Below are positions 29,644 through 32,975 of a stretch of DNA of 32,975 nt, one piece after another. Made by a program: the position numbers and the translations under genes. The stretch covers positions 1 through 32,975 of the forward strand of contig NZ_FNGM01000034.1 in NCBI RefSeq assembly GCF_900102965.1. The letters are read 5' to 3'. The stretch's first letter is position 1. Each line of letters opens with the position of its first letter. The notes beneath the pieces are model-generated. The model worked only from the letters and a program-made list of their open reading frames with translations, ran no database searches and was not told the DNA's origin. This stretch comes from Paenibacillus jilunlii (lineage in GTDB: Bacteria > Bacillota > Bacilli > Paenibacillales > Paenibacillaceae).

Positions 29644-29710
29644 GTAAACAACTCCTTAAGAGTTTAATGCAGCGATGTTGATTAAATAATACCACATCAC
29701 TGGTAACAAA

Positions 29711-29724
29711 AGAACAGGTGTTCT
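29711..29724. promoter_or_regulatory. LexA (SOS) box match
   Basis: AGAACAGGTGTTCT is an inverted repeat fitting GAACRNRYGTTY, the core of the Gram-positive LexA/DinR box CGAACRNRYGTTYC; only the outermost bases differ. It lies 33 bases before the HTH gene at 29757. Confidence 0.65.
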
Positions 29725-29756
29725 GTTTTTAGTTTAAAAAAATATAAGGTGGCAGT

Positions 29757-29975
29757 ATGATGGAGTATGTACCCGTCAGCTGTCGCATTCCTTATTTGCT
29801 TAAAAGGATAGGCAAGAATCAACAATGGCTAGCGGATAGTACTGGTCTTAGTAAGCAGCGTGTATCGGATATCGTACACTTGAGAATGGATAATATCACG
29901 ATACAACGCGCCGCAATCATTGCTTACTATCTTGACTGTACAATTGATGATCTTTTTAAATGGGAATGGCGATAG
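29757..29975 (+). CDS. Small XRE-type HTH protein, possibly SOS-controlled
   Basis: 72 residues; helix-turn-helix NQQWLADSTGLSKQRVSDIV, then QRAAIIAYYLDCTIDDLFKW, the compact Cro/C1-type fold. AAGGTGG before the paired ATGs at 29757 and 29760. A LexA-box match upstream suggests induction by DNA damage. It may act on the operators as an induction switch. Confidence 0.75.
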   Translation: MMEYVPVSCRIPYLLKRIGKNQQWLADSTGLSKQRVSDIVHLRMDNITIQRAAIIAYYLDCTIDDLFKWEWR

Positions 29976-30003
29976 CGGAGTGGCTTAGCCGCTCTCGGGT
30001 AAG

Positions 30004-30023
30004 AGTACCATTTAATTGGTACT
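30004..30023. repeat. Perfect inverted repeat
   Basis: AGTACCA-TTTAAT-TGGTACT, 7-bp arms, after the HTH gene. ATTAATT follows, too weak for a clear terminator; it could be an operator or a weak terminator. The rest of 29976-30173 shows no gene. Confidence 0.5.
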
Positions 30024-30135
30024 ATTAATTCCGTATGTACATATTGTGAAACATGTCACCTTCTTTGTAAATAGTTTATGAAGTTAATATATCAGACAAG
30101 TTATGAAAACACTGTCGAATGGTGACGAAAGAAAG

Positions 30136-30152
30136 GTGGGGTGTAGCCCCAC
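30136..30152 (-). terminator. Hairpin after the LytTR gene
   Basis: Minus strand GTGGGG-CTACA-CCCCAC (6 bp, GC-rich) followed by CTTTCTTTCG, 21 bases after the stop. Probable terminator with an imperfect T-run. Confidence 0.6.
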
Positions 30153-30173
30153 TACCCCAGTTGACTTTTGAGG

Positions 30174-30509
30174 TTAAATCTGCTTTTTTACATTACAGTG
30201 CATCCCATCGACAAACGTAACCACAGATCCATTGTTATCAATCGCCTTTATATTGTCTACTCTGTTTTGGTTGATTACAATATCCTTTCCAACAAGCGTA
30301 AAGCCATATTGTTCCCAGGCTTTAGCAATGTCCGATAAAGTAGTTAGTGCCAGATACGATCCACGCGCAGTATGAAATGCAAGCACGCTGCTTGAATTTT
30401 TTGTGCGGTCCCATAAATCGATGGCGTTCACTTCATTTATAAGGTCTAGCAAGACAAAATCACTGTCTTCCCCTGTCCTACCATGCATTTTAACTGTTAG
30501 TAATTTCAT
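30174..30509 (-). CDS. LytTR-domain DNA-binding regulator
   Basis: 111 residues from ATG 30509 (AGGGGGG upstream; ATG 30530 is an alternative). The whole protein fits a lone LytTR domain: VNAIDLWDRT, SYLALTTLSDIAKAWEQYGF, the core-like IVINQNRVDNIKAID and a final strand (VVTFVDGMHCNVKK). LytTR regulators bind direct repeats upstream of secreted-protein and surface genes. No receiver domain is present. Divergent from the secreted protein gene at 30660, which is the likely target. Confidence 0.7.
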   Translation of the reverse strand: MKLLTVKMHGRTGEDSDFVLLDLINEVNAIDLWDRTKNSSSVLAFHTARGSYLALTTLSDIAKAWEQYGFTLVGKDIVINQNRVDNIKAIDNNGSVVTFVDGMHCNVKKQI

Positions 30510-30550
30510 GATGTTATCCCCCCTACGCATAACACAAGCAATTTTAATTT

Positions 30551-30570
30551 TACTTTATTGAGATAAAGTA
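30551..30570. promoter_or_regulatory. 20-bp perfect palindrome between divergent genes
   Basis: TACTTTAT-TGAG-ATAAAGTA with 8-bp arms, just upstream of the -35 of the secreted-protein promoter. Candidate operator shared by both divergent genes. Confidence 0.6.
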
Positions 30571-30574
30571 ATCA

Positions 30575-30604
30575 TTGCGTAAAATATGACAAGTAAATTA
30601 TAGT
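30575..30604 (+). promoter_or_regulatory. Promoter for the secreted-protein gene
   Basis: TTGCGT (30575-30580), 18-bp spacer, TATAGT (30599-30604). A small CCGC/GCGG hairpin (30631-30642) lies in the leader before the ribosome site. Confidence 0.5.
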
Positions 30605-30659
30605 AAGTGTTGGGAAATGACGAAAAATAACCGCTATTGCGGAATTAGGGGTGTTTCAG

Positions 30660-31367
30660 GTGAAAAAGAAGATTATTGGTATTGTTGTGGCGGCAAGTTT
30701 AGCATTGACTGGTGTTGTAAGCGCTGCTAGCATGTGGGGTACGTATAAAGGGAATGAAATAATTAGGATTACCTCAAATGGTTCTGCATTGAAACAGTCA
30801 GATGTTCCAGCTATTAGTTACAATGGTCGTACGATGGTTCCTATAAATATGTTGAAAGATATTGGTATAGTTTATACATGGAATCAATCAACTAAAACTG
30901 TAGACGTTATGAGTAATATAACACCATCAACATCCATGACAACGAAAGAAAATATTACTAAAGCTAATATGTATAAATACATGGAGGATCTTGGTGAAAA
31001 TTTAAATTCATTATTGAATACCTATAGGTTTGATTCAATCACAAGTAGTGTAGGTGGAAACATAAGTGGATCAAGTACTACCGGATTATCTCAAAATATT
31101 AATGATTACAATACGTTTTTGAATAGACAAGATGTAGTTAGTTATAGTAATGAATCGTATGCAAACAAAGCGCTTGATGATTATTACAAAGCTATAGACG
31201 AGATTAAAATTATGGAATCACTTATAAACACAAATAGTTTCAAAACGAACTCTTCTGCGTCAAATAATTTCCAAACACATTTAACACTCGCGTCAAATTA
31301 TATTAACGACGGTATTTATCAATCTTCTCAAGGGTTTATGAAATGGATATATGAATCTGGGAAGTGA
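30660..31367 (+). CDS. Secreted protein with copper-amine-oxidase-N (stalk) domain
   Basis: 235 residues from GTG 30660 (AGGGGTG upstream; GTG 30651 lies in that site). Signal peptide KKKIIGIVVAASLALTGVVSA with cleavage likely after Ala22. The next 70 residues match the copper amine oxidase N-terminal/stalk domain: DVPAISYNGRTMVPINML, GIVYTWNQSTKTVDV. The last 130 residues are Asn/Ser-rich and helical, without a known domain. The gene is AT-rich. It has its own promoter and terminator and sits in the lysogeny region, so it is probably expressed from the prophage and acts at the cell surface. Function unknown. Confidence 0.75.
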   Translation: MKKKIIGIVVAASLALTGVVSAASMWGTYKGNEIIRITSNGSALKQSDVPAISYNGRTMVPINMLKDIGIVYTWNQSTKTVDVMSNITPSTSMTTKENITKANMYKYMEDLGENLNSLLNTYRFDSITSSVGGNISGSSTTGLSQNINDYNTFLNRQDVVSYSNESYANKALDDYYKAIDEIKIMESLINTNSFKTNSSASNNFQTHLTLASNYINDGIYQSSQGFMKWIYESGK

Positions 31368-31382
31368 GTTTAAATTCTCGCA

Positions 31383-31412
31383 GGCCATACTCAATCCAGG
31401 TATGGTCTTTTT
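31383..31412 (+). terminator. Intrinsic terminator
   Basis: GGCCATAC pairs with GTATGGTC (8 bp, one G-T) followed by TTTTT, 15 bases after the secreted-protein stop and before the integrase gene. Confidence 0.85.
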
Positions 31413-31463
31413 GTTACCCCTACCCTACAATACAGACATAGAGAGATTTAAGGAGTGAATCGT

Positions 31464-32948
31464 GTGAAAGCAGCAATATACATTCGCGTATCTACTGACG
31501 AACAAGCCGCTGAAGGATTCTCGATTGATGCACAGAAGCGCCGGTTACTAGCGTATGCAGATTCACAGGACTGGGAAGTATCAGAGGTATATATAGATGA
31601 TGGATGGTCTGCAAAGGACCTGAAGCGCCCGGAGATGCAGCGTATGTTAGGGGACCTGGAGAATCAGCTCTTTGATGTGGTATTGGTATATAAACTAGAC
31701 CGTATGACACGATCCGCCAGCGATTGCGACAACCTCATAAAGATGTTCGAAGCACATAACGTCAAGTTTCAGAGCTGTACAGAGTCGTTTGAGACACGAA
31801 CCGCCACAGGTAGACTATTTATCCGTCTGGTGGCTGACATCGCTCAGTGGGAGCGTGAGAACACCGCAGAGCGTGTGCGTATGGGTATGGAGCAAATGGT
31901 TCACGAAGGGCGTAGGCCAGGAGGTCCGATAAACTTTGGGTATGATAAAAACGAGAAAATTGTACAGGAAGAATATACACAGATTAAACTGCTACGAAAC
32001 TTTTATATGCAAGGGCTGGGCTTGAAGGGAGTCGCCACAAAGCTTAATGACATGGGTCTACTTCGTCGTGGATACAGATGGACTTCATTCAGCGTGTGGT
32101 ACATTTTGGACAATCCCTACTATGCTGGGAAACTGCGCTACGGCACAAAGAAATCAAATGGTAAGTATGCGAGTCGCAAAAAAGAAGGCGTTGTGGATCT
32201 GACATTTGCGGACGGATCGCAGGAGTTAACATTCAGTTGGGATGAATATCAGGAGCATAAAGAAGAGATGGCAAGAAGATCATTTACAGGTTATTCGAAG
32301 GTGCGGGAATACTGGTTCTCTGGCGTTTTGAAATGCAGCAAATGCGGCGGGAAGATGACAGGAAGATACCACCAGAATAAGCGCCAGGATGGCAGCTATA
32401 ATAAAATCATTTCCTATATATGTTCCAGTCGGCAAACTGGTAAAGGATGCACGATGCCGATGTTCCGGCAGGAACTTGTCGAATCCTTGCTGCTGGAATG
32501 GATCGGAGAAAGGTTATCCACAGATTATTCAGCTATCCGTGAATTAGCAGCTACGACAGAAGAAGACCCAATGATTGACCTTCGTAAAGATTTGAAACGC
32601 GAGATAGATAAGGTCCGGGAACGGCGCAAAAAGTGGCAGCGTATGTATGCAGATGACCTGATATCCCAAGAGGAACTACGGGAACATAATGCAGACGAGA
32701 AGCAGAATGAGGAAATGCTGATGGCAGAGCTTGAAAAGATGCCAACGTTCAATGTCGAAGATTTATCAGAACAAAATGAAATGTTATTCGGACTGCCTGA
32801 AGTATGGGACCAAATGGACGATGTGGATAAGCATGAAATGATTTTGGATATCTTCAAAGAAATTACGTTATACACACCCCTTGACAAAGCACATGGACGC
32901 AAAGGTCAGTTCATTCCAGCCTCCATTGAGAGCGTTGTATTTAACTAA
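31464..32948 (+). CDS. int: Large serine recombinase (integrase)
   Basis: 494 residues from GTG 31464 (AAGGAG 8 bases upstream; GTG 31455 overlaps that site). Catalytic domain: AAIYIRVSTDEQ with Ser10, VYKLDRMTRSASD, then RENTAERVRMGM. A recombinase domain follows (GYDKNEKIVQEEYTQIKLLR, DNPYYAGKLRYG), then a zinc ribbon CSKCGGKM with a later CSS...GC pair, and a coiled-coil (about 375-425). It integrates and excises the phage between attP and attB. At the window end and 500 bases clear of other genes, so an attachment site is probably close, but none can be named from one copy. Confidence 0.95.
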   Translation: MKAAIYIRVSTDEQAAEGFSIDAQKRRLLAYADSQDWEVSEVYIDDGWSAKDLKRPEMQRMLGDLENQLFDVVLVYKLDRMTRSASDCDNLIKMFEAHNVKFQSCTESFETRTATGRLFIRLVADIAQWERENTAERVRMGMEQMVHEGRRPGGPINFGYDKNEKIVQEEYTQIKLLRNFYMQGLGLKGVATKLNDMGLLRRGYRWTSFSVWYILDNPYYAGKLRYGTKKSNGKYASRKKEGVVDLTFADGSQELTFSWDEYQEHKEEMARRSFTGYSKVREYWFSGVLKCSKCGGKMTGRYHQNKRQDGSYNKIISYICSSRQTGKGCTMPMFRQELVESLLLEWIGERLSTDYSAIRELAATTEEDPMIDLRKDLKREIDKVRERRKKWQRMYADDLISQEELREHNADEKQNEEMLMAELEKMPTFNVEDLSEQNEMLFGLPEVWDQMDDVDKHEMILDIFKEITLYTPLDKAHGRKGQFIPASIESVVFN

Positions 32949-32975
32949 TCGTGTGCGGTTTAATATCCTCGGTTA

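Noticed and set aside
29972..30010. tRNA-like stretch GCGGAGTGGCTTAGCCGC
   Set aside because: It resembles a D-arm, but there is no acceptor stem, anticodon arm or T-arm; treated as a simple hairpin.
32949..32975. Attachment site next to the integrase
   Set aside because: Only 27 bases remain after the gene, and no second copy is available to define a core.

Overview
The window is most of a temperate phage (prophage) genome. The host is probably a low-GC Gram-positive of the Paenibacillus/Bacillus type. This rests on strong Shine-Dalgarno sites throughout, an ERF/DnaC/initiator replication set typical of Firmicutes phages, a secreted protein with a copper-amine-oxidase-N (stalk) domain of the kind common in Paenibacillus, and a match to the Gram-positive LexA box. 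The host assignment is inference. No tRNA, rRNA, CRISPR array or IS element was seen. No stretch longer than 300 bases lacks a gene.

Layout. (1) 1-12.9 kb, minus strand: the late module, transcribed right to left as small zinc protein, small terminase, large terminase, small membrane protein, portal, scaffold, decoration protein, major capsid, small head proteins, head-tail adaptor and two tail-fibre/depolymerase-like proteins. No tape measure or long-tail genes are visible after the adaptor, which suggests a short-tailed (podovirus-like) particle; lysis genes are not in the window. An EpsG-like membrane polymerase gene is inserted in the opposite direction between the two fibre genes, and it shares a two-way terminator with the longer fibre. 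(2) 12.9-14.5 kb: small genes, a palindrome-rich segment and a probable late-transcription activator. (3) 14.5-22 kb, minus strand: many small accessory early genes (zinc ribbons, KOW-like proteins, coiled coils), a DUF1064 nuclease and an orphan cytosine-C5 methyltransferase. (4) 22-29 kb, minus strand: DnaC-type loader, replication initiator with an iteron-like array inside it, ERF recombinase, HNH protein, antirepressor and Cro-like protein. A small opposite-strand island at 24.0-24.7 kb holds a ribbon-helix-helix (RHH) protein and a nuclease-RHH fusion, divergent from a third RHH gene across a palindromic promoter. (5) 29-33 kb: the lysogeny switch with three matching operators, a second small repressor-like gene behind a LexA-box match, a cargo pair (LytTR regulator and secreted stalk-domain protein) and a large serine integrase.

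How it works together: the CI-like repressor and Cro-like protein would compete at operators O1-O3. O2 sits exactly inside the 17-bp spacer of a near-consensus early leftward promoter, from which the antirepressor, recombination, replication and accessory genes would be read. The activator at 13.9-14.3 kb would then turn on packaging and head genes.

The most notable signal outside ordinary genes is a family of five about 55-65-bp structured repeats (A-E) at gene junctions of the early and middle regions, all in the same orientation relative to transcription. Two hairpins are preserved by compensating base changes. Several copies supply or shift the stop codon of the upstream gene. Other points of interest are the inverted EpsG-like gene, the RHH/nuclease island, a second protein-like frame inside the methyltransferase gene, and the LytTR/secreted-protein cargo.
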